From contig FPJT01000003.1 in assembly GCA_900119535.1 (NCBI GenBank), positions 124,001 to 188,000 of the forward strand: a DNA stretch of 64,000 nucleotides, written 5' to 3'. Position numbers and translations under genes: made by a program. Positions 1 to 8,667 of this stretch are shown here, piece by piece; within the stretch, counting starts at the first letter, position 1; each line of letters opens with the position of its first letter. This DNA comes from Ruminococcus sp. XPD3002. GTDB lineage: Bacteria > Bacillota > Clostridia > Oscillospirales > Ruminococcaceae. The notes beneath the pieces were generated by a model, which saw only the letters and a list, made by a program, of their open reading frames with translations, had not been told where the DNA came from and ran no database searches.

Positions 1-14
1 TTTCAGAAATTTTT

Positions 15-1589
15 TTAGTTTTCTATTACGTAGCTGAATAATTCCTCGGCTCTTGATGAGAGCGTACGAAGATAATAATTATTTCCGTTTAATTCAAGAT
101 CGATCTCGCCGTTCTGATAGATATTGAATATGATATCTCCCATGAAATCATGTCCGTTGCTTGCGAAAAGCTGGATGTATGCGTTTTTCCTCGAAAGCTT
201 TGTTTTTATACTGAGGTTCGGATCGTTGAATAGTATCTCGTTTATGCGGTCTGAATCGACCTTGTGCTGCGAAAACGGAGTGTTGAAAAAGTTCGCCGTT
301 TCATCAAAAGTAAGGTCATTGAGGTCAAGTTTTTCAAACAGATCCTCTACCGAAGCAGGTCTGAATTCATTATTGCAATAGAAATGATATCTGCCGTTAT
401 CGTCACATGCCGCCACTGCATATTCGGGACTTATTCCGCTTATCGAATAAACATCATAGCTGCCCTCTGTTACCTTTCCTGTGAAATTGTGGGTGTAAGA
501 AAGGAACGCACTGCCGATCAGCTCACCTATCTCGGATGCATCGACCTCCGCATCTCTGTTCTTATAGACCACATCGCTGTCTTCCATGCGAAGCTGATAA
601 TAATAGTCCCAGTTGAAGGATTCATCCTCTGTGTATTCATAGAGGAAAAGACCGTCACAGTCTTCAAATTCAACAACGACAAGATCCTCGGGCATACCCT
701 CATGTGTACCGTTATACCTGTAATATTTTACCATTGTGAAATAGTGTTTTCCGTTTGGAGTTCTTGTCTGTGATCCGTCTGTTATATAATCTCCCTTTAC
801 GCTTTCGGAGACGTTTTCCGCATACCACGACAATTTTCTTCCCTTGAACAGATCTATTTCGCCGAAATACTCACGCACAACTTCATTTGTTATCTCATCG
901 GTCTCCCGATTTATAACTTCCACGTTCGGAGGGGGAACTGTACTTGTCACAGGCGGAACGAATGCAGTTACAGGCTGCGTCATAACATGGGCAATTGCAG
1001 TAGTTTGTCTTGCCGTCGTTACAGCGTGTGCAGCAGTAGTTGTCTGTTTTGCCGATGTTGCAGGCTGAACGGGACGTGTTGCAGTCCCTGCGCTTGTTGC
1101 AGTCGGGATATTTGCCGGAGCTGCACCTGTTGCAGTTGTACGCACAACAGCAGTTGACCTTTCTGCCGCTTCTGTCCTCTGCGGTGAAGGCGATGCTGTC
1201 TGTTGCGGATGTCCTGCTTCTTTAGTGCCTGATGACCGGACCGCCGCTGTAGTTCTTGCTTCGCCGACTGCGGTGGTCTTTGCCTCTGTTTTTCTTGTTC
1301 TGACTGTAGTTGTTGTCTTTTCTTCGGTGATATCTTTTGTCACAGCTGATACTGCTTCGGAAGTTACCGCAGTTGTCTCGGTATTCTCGACTACTGTATC
1401 GGGATAGTTGTTATCCATTGAATTCCTGAGTGTGTCCCCCGAAACGAACCACACTCCAAGCAGTACAGCAGCACCTGCGCCCGACGATACCGCCGCACGT
1501 TTTATTATTGCGCTCCTGCGTTTCTTTTCAGCAAGGCGCTCTTCATATTTTCTGAAAATGCTGTCTATTCTCTCGTCATAATTCTTCAT
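15..1589 (-). CDS. Membrane-anchored anti-sigma factor candidate with Thr-rich stalk
   Basis: Probable partner of the sigma factor encoded just upstream; 524 aa. The ATG at 1589 is preferred over an upstream alternative because the product then starts MKNYDERI, matching the start MKSYDETI of the second pair at 35153. Residues 1-30 are a short basic cytoplasmic tail, about 32-52 are one membrane segment, about 58-225 are a Thr/Ala/Pro-rich stalk, and about 230-524 form a soluble outer domain I do not recognise. There is no zinc-finger anti-sigma motif. The gene overlaps the sigma stop by 14 bp, implying translational coupling. The design (short inner tail, one helix, outer domain) resembles RsgI-type biomass-sensing anti-sigma factors of cellulolytic clostridia, but I see no carbohydrate-binding module. 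The function is inferred from position and topology. Confidence 0.6.
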   Translation of the reverse strand: MKNYDERIDSIFRKYEERLAEKKRRSAIIKRAAVSSGAGAAVLLGVWFVSGDTLRNSMDNNYPDTVVENTETTAVTSEAVSAVTKDITEEKTTTTVRTRKTEAKTTAVGEARTTAAVRSSGTKEAGHPQQTASPSPQRTEAAERSTAVVRTTATGAAPANIPTATSAGTATRPVQPATSAKQTTTAAHAVTTARQTTAIAHVMTQPVTAFVPPVTSTVPPPNVEVINRETDEITNEVVREYFGEIDLFKGRKLSWYAENVSESVKGDYITDGSQTRTPNGKHYFTMVKYYRYNGTHEGMPEDLVVVEFEDCDGLFLYEYTEDESFNWDYYYQLRMEDSDVVYKNRDAEVDASEIGELIGSAFLSYTHNFTGKVTEGSYDVYSISGISPEYAVAACDDNGRYHFYCNNEFRPASVEDLFEKLDLNDLTFDETANFFNTPFSQHKVDSDRINEILFNDPNLSIKTKLSRKNAYIQLFASNGHDFMGDIIFNIYQNGEIDLELNGNNYYLRTLSSRAEELFSYVIEN

Positions 1590-2130
1590 ACTCGAATCCC
1601 CTTTCTTCAAGAATTTTTTTCAGAGCCTGTTTAGCTCTGTAAACAAGGTTTTTGACCTGTTTTTCAGATCGTTTCATTATACCTGCCGTTTCGTTATAGC
1701 TGAATCCTTCAAAATAAACAAGATACAATACCTGACTGTAATCGGGATTGAGCACCGATATCGCCTGATGAAGCTGTATTTTCTGCTCGTCCCTGATATA
1801 GCTTTTTTCCAGGTCCTGTTCATCGGAAAGATCATACATATCGTCGGAAGGAAGGTCAGAGAAACGTGAGTAGTGCTTCAGCTGATCGAGCGCTGTATGC
1901 CTTGCAATAGCATACAGCCACGTTTTGAAGGAGCTTTTCCCTGAATACTTAGGCTTTTTCAGCGCTATCTCAACGAAAACTTCTTCCATTATTTCTTCTG
2001 CGATACATATATTCTGTACGATGCTGTTTATGTAAAGGATCATTCCGTCACTGTATTCACGGACTATGTCTCCAAGTCCGTTTTTATCTCCCGAGATGAA
2101 ACGGCGGTAGCTACTTGCACCGTTATCCAT
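1576..2130 (-). CDS. ECF-like sigma-70 family RNA polymerase sigma factor
   Basis: Directs RNA polymerase to a dedicated promoter set. It is 184 aa. The region 2-like segment contains the typical FKTWLYAIARHTALD stretch (about residues 80-95), and the region 4 helix-turn-helix contains YNETAGIMKRSEKQVKNLVYRAK near residues 145-170. ATG at 2130 has an AAAGGAG site 8 nt upstream; an in-frame start at 2172 lacks one, and the chosen N-terminus (MDNGASSY) equals that of the paralogue at 34612, also 184 aa. The next gene overlaps by 14 bp. A sequence shared with the paralogue's upstream region lies at 2223-2253, suggesting autoregulation. Its targets are unknown, but the fibre-degradation genes nearby are plausible. 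Confidence 0.85.
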   Translation of the reverse strand: MDNGASSYRRFISGDKNGLGDIVREYSDGMILYINSIVQNICIAEEIMEEVFVEIALKKPKYSGKSSFKTWLYAIARHTALDQLKHYSRFSDLPSDDMYDLSDEQDLEKSYIRDEQKIQLHQAISVLNPDYSQVLYLVYFEGFSYNETAGIMKRSEKQVKNLVYRAKQALKKILEERGFEYEEL

Positions 2131-2222
2131 AAGAGTTCTCCTTTGCAGGGAAAAATTATTTAGTCCGAACATCCGATCACTGCAATGACCGCGAACAGCA
2201 GATCGCTGTTTTTCTGTTCTTC

Positions 2223-2253
2223 ATTTATTAGTCTTTTTAAAACGGAAAAAGTC
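2223..2253 (-). promoter_or_regulatory. Candidate sigma-autoregulated promoter upstream of sigma factor 1
   Basis: Read on the minus strand, GACTTTTTC (2253-2245) lies 11 nt before GACTAATAAAT (2233-2223). The region upstream of the second sigma gene has GACATTTTC, 12 nt, then the identical GACTAATAAAT. No consensus TTGACA/TATAAT pair is obvious here. The shared 11-mer in otherwise different intergenic DNA suggests a promoter read by these sigma factors; this is inference. Confidence 0.4.
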
Positions 2254-2293
2254 TCACCTTTTTTCAAAAAAATTTTTTCAGCTGTAAAATTTC

Positions 2294-2358
2294 AGCCTGA
2301 CAGAGCTCCCAGCCGCAGATAATTATCTGCAGCATCTGAATGAGTGCCCTGTCAGGCT
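2294..2358. terminator. Stem-loop after the 2398-3294 membrane protein gene
   Basis: Arms AGCCTGACAG (2294-2303) and CTGTCAGGCT (2349-2358) are perfectly complementary, and the loop contains a second palindrome, CAGATAATTATCTG. It sits just past the stop of the membrane protein gene and before the sigma promoter region. There is no long T-run directly after it, so termination is likely but not certain. Confidence 0.45.
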
Positions 2359-2397
2359 TATTAAACGGATAAAATAGTCGTTGCACAAGGCTGAGGA

Positions 2398-3294
2398 TCA
2401 TTCTATCGGACTTATTTCTATCTGTGCGTGACCTGTTTCGTCCTCGTATACCTGCACAGTATATCTGTAATCCGAATCGCCGTCCCTTATAGTGAACTCG
2501 GATGTTCCGTACTTCTGTGCCTGAACTCTTAACATGCTGTCCTCTCCTGTACTCTCTATGGCAACTGTTGCCGCTGTTCCCTCATCCTGTATAACAACTG
2601 CTGAATCGGTAAGGATTCTGTCATCAGGAAGGAAAACCGTACCGTTAACATCGACCTGCGGCTTTATAAATGCAAATACCGCAACTGTTATCACAGGTAT
2701 AAGGAATCCGATCACCCTCTTTACTGCGTCGGGACAGAACGCAAGTACGTAAAGAACTATCTGCAATATGCAGAAAAGAGTTGTTACAAGAAGCCTCGGA
2801 AAATTCTGCATACAGCTCATTCCGCTCTGATATGCTGTAACTCCCATAAACATCAGTACGGGAGCAATTATCAGCAGACTGAGCCAGTTCTTTTTCTTTA
2901 TGTACCAGCCGATGAACGCCATCGGGAAAGTCGCAAGCGTTGCAATGAACCAGTATTTGTAATACCCGAAAAGTCCGAAGCCCATGTCGGAAAAAGGCAC
3001 CTGTATCAGGTATATCAGCGGCTGGCTCACAAGAAAGAAAACAAAGGTCTTCACAGCGGATTCAAACGGCTTTTTGCAGTTGGACATTATAAATATCGCA
3101 AGAAAGAACCACGCCTCAAGATATACTCCCATTCTTTCAAATGATGAGTTCCTGAATACCGGTACTATAAGGAATATCGCTGTCAGTACCGCCGAACCAA
3201 CTGCAAGGAGCAATACCTTCTTCCAGCTCATATCTATCCCGCCGAACAGCTTGTTTATCAGTCCCTTTTCTGCGCTTTTATTTTCATTCTCCAT
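2398..3294 (-). CDS. Polytopic membrane protein with C-terminal soluble domain
   Basis: A 298-aa protein of unknown function. Hydrophobic segments fill residues about 20-220 (six to eight helices). Residues about 222-298 form a hydrophilic beta-rich tail (GTVFLPDDRILTDSAVV and following) that could be an Ig-like or surface domain. I chose the ATG at 3294 because GGAGAAA sits 7 nt upstream; an in-frame TTG at 3417 would add 41 residues but has no ribosome site and lies inside a structured leader. A perfect promoter lies 200 nt upstream, with a long foldable leader in between, so expression is probably controlled by RNA structure. No family assignment is offered. Confidence 0.7.
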   Translation of the reverse strand: MENENKSAEKGLINKLFGGIDMSWKKVLLLAVGSAVLTAIFLIVPVFRNSSFERMGVYLEAWFFLAIFIMSNCKKPFESAVKTFVFFLVSQPLIYLIQVPFSDMGFGLFGYYKYWFIATLATFPMAFIGWYIKKKNWLSLLIIAPVLMFMGVTAYQSGMSCMQNFPRLLVTTLFCILQIVLYVLAFCPDAVKRVIGFLIPVITVAVFAFIKPQVDVNGTVFLPDDRILTDSAVVIQDEGTAATVAIESTGEDSMLRVQAQKYGTSEFTIRDGDSDYRYTVQVYEDETGHAQIEISPIE

Positions 3295-3501
3295 TGTATC
3301 ATTTCTCCATATAAATGAGCATCTTATTGCTCCACCAATTAACTCTTGAAGAAATATTGCGACGGACTGGCAGAGAAAGGCAAGGAAGAAAGCCGCAGGA
3401 ATGCTGTCGCATTTCAAGACTTTCTGACGCAGTATTTCGCTGTCAGGACAAGCAAGAAAATTCAGGAGTTAGTTGGGGGAGCAATATTATTGTTTGCTCA
3501 A
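3295..3501 (-). promoter_or_regulatory. Structured 5' leader, candidate cis-regulatory RNA
   Basis: The predicted transcript starts near 3497. Its first ~40 nt (TGAGCA, TATTGCTCC, CCAA, TAACTC, TGAA in order, 3501-3461) are complementary, with small interruptions, to 3350-3315, directly upstream of the ribosome site. This gives a long closing stem around about 110 nt. Inside, 3456-3434 and 3410-3385 fold into further hairpins (for example CTGAC with GTCAG). The 3' side of the closing stem ends about 20 nt before the ATG, a layout seen in riboswitches and other leader RNAs. I do not recognise a known class. A tiny IR element such as a MITE is the alternative. Confidence 0.45.
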
Positions 3502-3503
3502 CA

Positions 3504-3532
3504 ATTATAACATTTTAGCTCCGTTATGTCAA
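3504..3532 (-). promoter_or_regulatory. Sigma-A type promoter of the leader and membrane protein
   Basis: TTGACA (3532-3527), a 17-nt spacer and TATAAT (3509-3504) match the consensus exactly on the minus strand. The predicted start is near 3497, at the first base of the leader's long stem. Confidence 0.8.
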
Positions 3533-3584
3533 TAAATATCCACTATTTCATGGGAGTGAAGCGCTCCCGATCTGTGCGAATATC

Positions 3585-3626
3585 AAAGGCAGGTACCTCT
3601 CGCGGAAGTATCTGCCTTTTTTAATA
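3585..3626. terminator. Bidirectional stem-loop downstream of the EFR1 gene
   Basis: AAAGGCAGGTAC (3585-3596) pairs with GTATCTGCCTTT (3608-3619), followed by a T-rich stretch on the plus strand. It lies just beyond the stop of the minus-strand ferredoxin gene at 3650. Confidence 0.6.
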
Positions 3627-3649
3627 CTTATATGACGCAGATGCAGTTA

Positions 3650-4444
3650 TCAGTCATGCCATTCCTCTATGAGACCGCTTTTCTTCCATGTCTCATACTC
3701 GGGACAGACGTATCTGCGCTTTCCGATAGTGCGGTTTCCGATGTCGATCGCCTCGGAAGGACATCTGTTGATGCACGAGAAGCAATTGATGCAGTAATCC
3801 CTGAAATGCGGTACTCCTGCCGATGAAAGCTTGATGTTGTTCACGGGACAGACCTTCTCGCACTTTCCGCAGGATGTACACTGTCCACTGACGATGAACT
3901 TCTTGTCATTGACCGCAAATCTGTTGAACAGTGCATTAACTGCACCCGAAGCAATTGCTGCAAAAGGAGTGCAATCGGTTTTGGTGATAACAAGTTCCTG
4001 GAAGATCCTGCTTGAAAGCTCGTTCATGACAGGAAGCGAAGCCTCTATCAGCTCGTCAGCCTGTGAGGAAGTGGGGAGTTTTCCTCCTGTTATGTAGTTA
4101 TTTGGCATAGGTATGCCGCAGAAGCCCATATACTCCATTCCGATCTCTGCTGTAATACGGCTTAGTTCCTTGTCGCAGTCTCCCGTCTGGGACTGCATAG
4201 TGCCTATGAAATAAAGCTTGCTGCTTCCGCTGAACTTTGCCCTTTTAATGAGACGAACGATTATCCTCGGGAATCCCCATGCGTGGATAGGCGCACATAC
4301 TACGAAAGCCTTGTCCGAACTGAATTCAAGGGGACGCTTATATTTTAATATATCATTAAGAGAGACCAACTCGTCTTCAATATGATCAGCCAGGTATTCT
4401 GCTGCAAATTTAGTATTTCCTGTGCCTGTGAAATATAAGATCAT
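3650..4444 (-). CDS. EFR1 family protein: flavodoxin domain plus two 4Fe-4S clusters
   Basis: Cytoplasmic electron-transfer protein, 264 aa. The N-terminus has the FMN-binding loop of flavodoxins (YFTGTGNTKFAAEYL, residues about 5-19). The C-terminal part carries two ferredoxin motifs, CTSCGKCEKVCP (about 184-195) and CINCFSCINRCP (about 213-224), ligands for two 4Fe-4S clusters. The ATG at 4444 has GGAGG 7 nt upstream; an in-frame TTG five codons earlier would overlap that site. An extended -10 (TGTTATAAT, 4481-4474) lies upstream. The gene is divergent from proC. The redox partner is unknown. The family assignment is confident; a precise reaction cannot be given. Confidence 0.85.
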   Translation of the reverse strand: MILYFTGTGNTKFAAEYLADHIEDELVSLNDILKYKRPLEFSSDKAFVVCAPIHAWGFPRIIVRLIKRAKFSGSSKLYFIGTMQSQTGDCDKELSRITAEIGMEYMGFCGIPMPNNYITGGKLPTSSQADELIEASLPVMNELSSRIFQELVITKTDCTPFAAIASGAVNALFNRFAVNDKKFIVSGQCTSCGKCEKVCPVNNIKLSSAGVPHFRDYCINCFSCINRCPSEAIDIGNRTIGKRRYVCPEYETWKKSGLIEEWHD

Positions 4445-4527
4445 ACTACCAACCTCCAAATATTGTATACCTTATTATAACACATATTACCATTATCTTT
4501 ACATCGTAATTATAACAAAAGTTTTTC

Positions 4528-4556
4528 TTGATTTTTTGTGCAAACTGTAGTATAAT
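4528..4556 (+). promoter_or_regulatory. Promoter of proC
   Basis: TTGATT (4528-4533), a 17-nt spacer and TATAAT (4551-4556), about 50 nt before the proC ATG. Confidence 0.75.
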
Positions 4557-4606
4557 GTATCTTAGTGTAATAAACATAAAGTTAATTTAAACAGGAGTGA
4601 TTCTTA

Positions 4607-5413
4607 ATGGAAAAGATAAATATCGGTTTTATCGGTGCAGGAAATATGGGTTCCGCTATCATGAAGGGCATCGCAGGAAGCGAGCTTAAGGACAGTATTT
4701 CCCTGTATACCTACGATCCCGACTCCGCAAAGGCTGACAGCCTCAAAGAGTTCGGCGTTTCTTCATGCGAAAGCGAAGCTGCTCTTGCAAGTGTCTGCAA
4801 GTATATATTCTTCGCTGTAAAGCCTCAGATAATCGACAAGGTCATCGAAGCTGCCGCTCCTTCTGTCACTGCCGACAAGGTTCTCGTATCTATCGCAGCA
4901 GGCATTACGGACGAATTTATCGCTTCAAAGACTATCCCCGATGCTAAAGTCATACTCGTTATGCCTAATACTCCCCTTCTTCTCGGTGAAGGTGCATCTG
5001 CCCTTTCAAGAAACGAAAAGGTCACAGATGAGGAGTTCGAGGTAATACTCAACGTATTCAGAAAGTGCGGAAAGGCTGCTGTTATCTCAAAGGACAAGAT
5101 GAAGGAGATAATTGCGATCAACGGAAGCAGTCCAGCATTCATCTACCTCTTTGCGAAGGGATTCATAGACTATGCGGCATCTGTAGGTATCGATGCAAAG
5201 GCTGCCGAGGAGCTTTTCGCTCAGAGTCTTATCGGTTCGGCAAAAATGATAACCGATTCGGGTTACACTATCGATGAACTCATCAAAATGGTATCCTCTC
5301 CAGGAGGTACAACACTTGCAGGTCTTGACAGACTGTACGAGGGTTCACTGACCGATACCGTAAAGAAGTGCTGTGAGAGCTGCACAAACAGAGCTTACGA
5401 GCTTTCTAAATAA
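4607..5413 (+). CDS. proC: Pyrroline-5-carboxylate reductase
   Basis: Last step of proline synthesis: reduces 1-pyrroline-5-carboxylate to proline with NAD(P)H in the cytoplasm. At 268 aa it has the family's usual length. The N-terminal Rossmann motif is IGFIGAGNMGSAIMKG (about residues 5-20). Further family signatures are VILVMPNTPLLLGEGASAL (about 116-134) and, near the C-terminus, SSPGGTTLAGLDRL (about 230-243), the P5C-binding region. An AGGAG site precedes the ATG at 4607. A membrane protein gene follows on the same strand after a 56-bp gap. Confidence 0.95.
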   Translation: MEKINIGFIGAGNMGSAIMKGIAGSELKDSISLYTYDPDSAKADSLKEFGVSSCESEAALASVCKYIFFAVKPQIIDKVIEAAAPSVTADKVLVSIAAGITDEFIASKTIPDAKVILVMPNTPLLLGEGASALSRNEKVTDEEFEVILNVFRKCGKAAVISKDKMKEIIAINGSSPAFIYLFAKGFIDYAASVGIDAKAAEELFAQSLIGSAKMITDSGYTIDELIKMVSSPGGTTLAGLDRLYEGSLTDTVKKCCESCTNRAYELSK

Positions 5414-5469
5414 AACCGTCATAAAAACATTACTGTACGCATATTATTCCTTTGAAAGGACTGATAACA

Positions 5470-6048
5470 ATGCGTACAAGCCATATACTTTTCTCATCAG
5501 ACGAAAAAAAATGCTCTTTCCTGCTGACTGGATGTCTAATCGCAGGTATAATTGCAGGTTCGGTTTATTCATGCTGCTTTTCGGAGAATGGAAGTCCGGT
5601 AAAAGACCACTTGCTTCTTCCCTTTTTCAGCGGCAATGTTCCCGGGACAGTTTTTCTCAACACTTCCCTGTCACTGGCACTGCTCATCTCAGCCGTGTTT
5701 ATAACGGGTACCTGTGCCCTTGCTCAGCCGCTAGGCATAGCTTTTACAGTGTATCTCGGAGCTGAGACAGGAATATCTGCCGCATCACGATTCATTTCAC
5801 TGGGAAGCGGCTGTATATCGGAGCTTCTGATGTTTTTTCTGCCGAAAGCCGTTGTTATGACGGTTCTGTGCTGCATAGCCGTTCATGACCATTTTTCCAT
5901 GTCAACAGGCATCCTTAGCTGTCTTGTTAACGGCAGTGATATCTCCTTCGGAATTAAAAGGTACGCTCTGCACTGGATACTTCTCATCGGCGCTTCAATA
6001 CTGTTTTCGGCTTTGTATTCATTCGTTTTTTTCTTGCTGAATAATTAG
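5470..6048 (+). CDS. Polytopic membrane protein, possibly SpoIIM-like
   Basis: A 192-aa hydrophobic protein with about five membrane segments (near residues 20-38, 60-85, 90-112, 125-145 and 168-190). The size, the early glycine-rich helix (GCLIAGIIAGSVY) and the loop QPLGIAFTVYLGAETG recall SpoIIM/stage II sporulation-type membrane proteins, but identity is too low to be sure. The ATG at 5470 has GAAAGGA upstream and is preferred over a TTG six codons earlier. It probably shares a transcript with proC and the next gene; no separate promoter was seen. Confidence 0.55.
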   Translation: MRTSHILFSSDEKKCSFLLTGCLIAGIIAGSVYSCCFSENGSPVKDHLLLPFFSGNVPGTVFLNTSLSLALLISAVFITGTCALAQPLGIAFTVYLGAETGISAASRFISLGSGCISELLMFFLPKAVVMTVLCCIAVHDHFSMSTGILSCLVNGSDISFGIKRYALHWILLIGASILFSALYSFVFFLLNN

Positions 6049-6095
6049 TACCTGTTTCGCATTTACAGGTCGTTAAAATGAAAGGATAGATAAAT

Positions 6096-7016
6096 TTGGG
6101 TTTGTTTTTTAAAGATTACGAGAGTTCGGGATCAGGAATAGCTAAAAATGCCCCTAAAAAGAAAGGTTTCGCCCTTTTCTGCGACATCTTCTTCCGAAAG
6201 TTCTGGAACATCATCGGACTGAATATGCTGTATTTCCTGTTCTTCATTCCTCTGGTGCTTGCTTTCGCTGTCATGAGCTTCATCAAGGACTCCACTATCG
6301 CTACTGCGCTAATTATACTTTGTCTTGCGGTTTTCGCAATATTCATCGGTCCCGCAACAGCAGGTCTGACCAAAGTGATGCGTAAATTCGTACTCGAAAA
6401 GCACAGCTTTATAACTCGTGATTTCTTCGACGGCTTCAAAGAGAACTTCAAAAAGGCATTGATAGTCGGTATACTCGATGTAATAGTTGCATTGTCTGCA
6501 TTCGCTGCATATAACGTTTACCCGGGACTTGCTGTTCTGTACGATACAAAGGTCTTTTACGTCCCGATGGTTTTAACGCTGAGCCTCGCTCTTACCGTTG
6601 TTATTATGAACTTCTACATCTACCTTATGATGGTAGCTACCGACCTTTCCTTCAAGGAACTTATCAAGAACTCCTTCGCACTTACATTTGTGGGCATGAA
6701 GATAAATCTCGTTACATTTGTGATTTATGCGTTTATTCTCATCTCAATGCTTGCACTCCTTATCGGTTCACCTGTATTGTTCATGATACTGATGCCGTTC
6801 ATACCTGCTGCGATTCTCTGGTTCGTGGTGTGCTTCAACAGCTACCCTGTTATCCAGAAGTACGTTATCAATCCATATTACACTAATATGGGTAAGATAA
6901 ATCCGGAACTCCTTGACGATACAGATGATGAAGTCGAGCAGATATTCGAGGACATGGGCGGTAAGGAAAAGCCTATCGAAAAGCGTAAAAAAGGCAAGGG
7001 CAGACATATTTCCTGA
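6096..7016 (+). CDS. YesL/DUF624 family membrane protein
   Basis: A 306-aa integral membrane protein. The N-terminal part (FRKFWNIIGLNMLYFLFFIPL, about 33-54) followed by further helices and the amphipathic FFDGFKENFKKALIVG are typical of YesL (DUF624), a family often linked to carbohydrate ABC transporter loci, role unknown. The C-terminal 40 residues are highly charged and cytoplasmic. No ATG fits the N-terminus; the start is a TTG at 6096 with AAAGGA 9 nt upstream. A strong terminator follows at 7041. Confidence 0.75.
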   Translation: MGLFFKDYESSGSGIAKNAPKKKGFALFCDIFFRKFWNIIGLNMLYFLFFIPLVLAFAVMSFIKDSTIATALIILCLAVFAIFIGPATAGLTKVMRKFVLEKHSFITRDFFDGFKENFKKALIVGILDVIVALSAFAAYNVYPGLAVLYDTKVFYVPMVLTLSLALTVVIMNFYIYLMMVATDLSFKELIKNSFALTFVGMKINLVTFVIYAFILISMLALLIGSPVLFMILMPFIPAAILWFVVCFNSYPVIQKYVINPYYTNMGKINPELLDDTDDEVEQIFEDMGGKEKPIEKRKKGKGRHIS

Positions 7017-7040
7017 GCCACATAAGTTAACATGCATTTA

Positions 7041-7110
7041 AGGGAAAACATTCTTCGGAGGGTTTTCCCTTTTTGTTTTCCAAAAAAGGGAAGCTCAAAA
7101 AAGCTTCCCT
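7041..7110. terminator. Two back-to-back terminators between convergent genes
   Basis: AGGGAAAAC (7041-7049) pairs with GTTTTCCCT (7062-7070), followed by T4, ending the plus-strand YesL gene. GGGAAGCT (7088-7095) pairs with AGCTTCCC (7102-7109); read on the minus strand it is followed by a T6 run and ends the symporter gene. Confidence 0.85.
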
Positions 7111-7121
7111 CATTTTTTCTG

Positions 7122-8540
7122 CTATTTAACTTTGCCTTCCTTAAGACGCTTTAAGTAGTCCTTTGTCTCGGCGGCTATTACTCCCGAAAGGAAAATAAGT
7201 GCTATAACGTTCGGGATAGCCATGAGTCCGTTGAATATGTCCGCAATGTTCCATACTGCTTCAACTGTAAGGTAAGGACCGATAAACACTGCCGCAACGT
7301 ATACTATGCGGAACATGCGTGTTGCCGCTGCATTTGAACCTGTAAGATATGAAAGACAGCGCTCGGAATAGTAATTCCAGCCAAGTATCGTTGTAAATGC
7401 AAATACTGCAAGACACGCCATTAGTATGAATGAGGACACCTTTTCGGGGAAAGGAAGTCCGTAAACAAATGCATCAGTAGTTATCTCCACGCCCTGAAGT
7501 CCCTTTGAGTAACTTCCTGCCATTACTATGGAAAGTCCCGTCATCGTACATACAAGTATTGTATCGATGAAGGTACCTGTCATTGTTACAAGTCCCTGAC
7601 GTACAGGTTCGTTTGTACGTGCTGCCGCTGCTGCGATAGGTGCTGAACCAAGTCCCGCTTCGTTCGAGAATATTCCTCGTGCTATACCGTTTCGCATTGA
7701 AAGCATCACTATCGATATACCTGCCGCTCCTCCTGCAACCGCACGGAATCCGAAGGCACTCTTTACAACGGTAACGACCGCATCAGGTATCTCGGTTATG
7801 TGAGTGAATATTATCATGAGACAGCTTCCCACATATGCGATTATCATGAAAGGTACTATCAGCTCGGATGCAGCTGCGATACGCTTTATACCGCCTATTA
7901 CTATCAGTGCGACACAGGCGGTTATTATAAGTCCAGTTATCATGGTAGTCCAGGTAAAGCTCTGTCCGAGTATCTCGAAAGTATGTGACTTTTCGGGATC
8001 AAAGAAATTATTTGCTGCGGATGTTATACCGTTTATCTGTGTTATCGTACCGATACCCATGATACCTGCAAGAAGTCCGAATACCGCAAACAGCTTCGCA
8101 AGCCATTTCCACCGTCTGCCCATGCCGTTTTCTATGTAATAGAAAGGTCCGCCGAGGATGTTTCCGTTGTTATCGGTAACACGGTACTTTATCGCAAGAA
8201 GTCCCTCAGCGTACTTTGTAGCCATTCCGAAGAATGCTGCGACCTCCATCCAGAAAAGCGCTCCGGGACCGCCTGCGGCTATTGCTGTTGCAACTCCGAC
8301 TATATTTCCCGTTCCGACTGTTGCGGAGAGCGCGGTACAAAGTGCGGCAAAGCTTGATACCTCACCGTGACCTGTTTCCTCGTCCTTCAGCATGTACTTA
8401 AGGGCAGTGCCGAGCTTTCTGACCTGAAGGAACCCTATCCTCACTGTAAGAAGTATTCCGCAAATAAGTATGAGTGCAATAAGAGGTATTCCCCATACAC
8501 AGTCATCAATAGATTTGATAAGATCGTTTATTTTTTCCAT
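7122..8540 (-). CDS. Sodium:alanine symporter family (AGCS) amino-acid permease
   Basis: Imports a small neutral amino acid, typically alanine, glycine or glutamine, with Na+ across the cytoplasmic membrane. It is 472 aa with about 11 helices. Family signatures include ALCTALSATVGTGNIVGVA (about 66-84), GPGALFWMEVAAFFGMATKYAEG and FSNEAGLGSAPIAAAAA. ATG at 8540 has AAAGGAG 8 nt upstream. Single-gene unit with a good terminator. The substrate cannot be read from sequence. Confidence 0.92.
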   Translation of the reverse strand: MEKINDLIKSIDDCVWGIPLIALILICGILLTVRIGFLQVRKLGTALKYMLKDEETGHGEVSSFAALCTALSATVGTGNIVGVATAIAAGGPGALFWMEVAAFFGMATKYAEGLLAIKYRVTDNNGNILGGPFYYIENGMGRRWKWLAKLFAVFGLLAGIMGIGTITQINGITSAANNFFDPEKSHTFEILGQSFTWTTMITGLIITACVALIVIGGIKRIAAASELIVPFMIIAYVGSCLMIIFTHITEIPDAVVTVVKSAFGFRAVAGGAAGISIVMLSMRNGIARGIFSNEAGLGSAPIAAAAARTNEPVRQGLVTMTGTFIDTILVCTMTGLSIVMAGSYSKGLQGVEITTDAFVYGLPFPEKVSSFILMACLAVFAFTTILGWNYYSERCLSYLTGSNAAATRMFRIVYVAAVFIGPYLTVEAVWNIADIFNGLMAIPNVIALIFLSGVIAAETKDYLKRLKEGKVK

Positions 8541-8629
8541 TTGTCAGCTCCTTTTTGTTGTATTTCAGAGATCTCTGATAAAAACATGACAAAGTAATTA
8601 TATCATCAACTCGACTCAAAGTCAAGAAA

Positions 8630-8657
8630 GAGGAGCATTTCATTCAAAACGCTCCTC
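8630..8657. terminator. Terminator of the GGDEF gene
   Basis: GAGGAGC (8630-8636) pairs with GCTCCTC (8651-8657); on the minus strand the stem is followed by TTTCTT. It lies just after the stop at 8668. Confidence 0.6.
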
Positions 8658-8667
8658 CTGATATTGT

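Noticed and set aside
3295..3417. 41-codon extension of the membrane protein from a TTG
   Set aside because: Lies inside the structured leader, with no ribosome site; the later ATG has GGAGAAA.
3295..3501. T-box or a known riboswitch class
   Set aside because: No T-box sequence (GGTGG...ACCGCG type) and no core of a class I can recall; kept as an unclassified leader.
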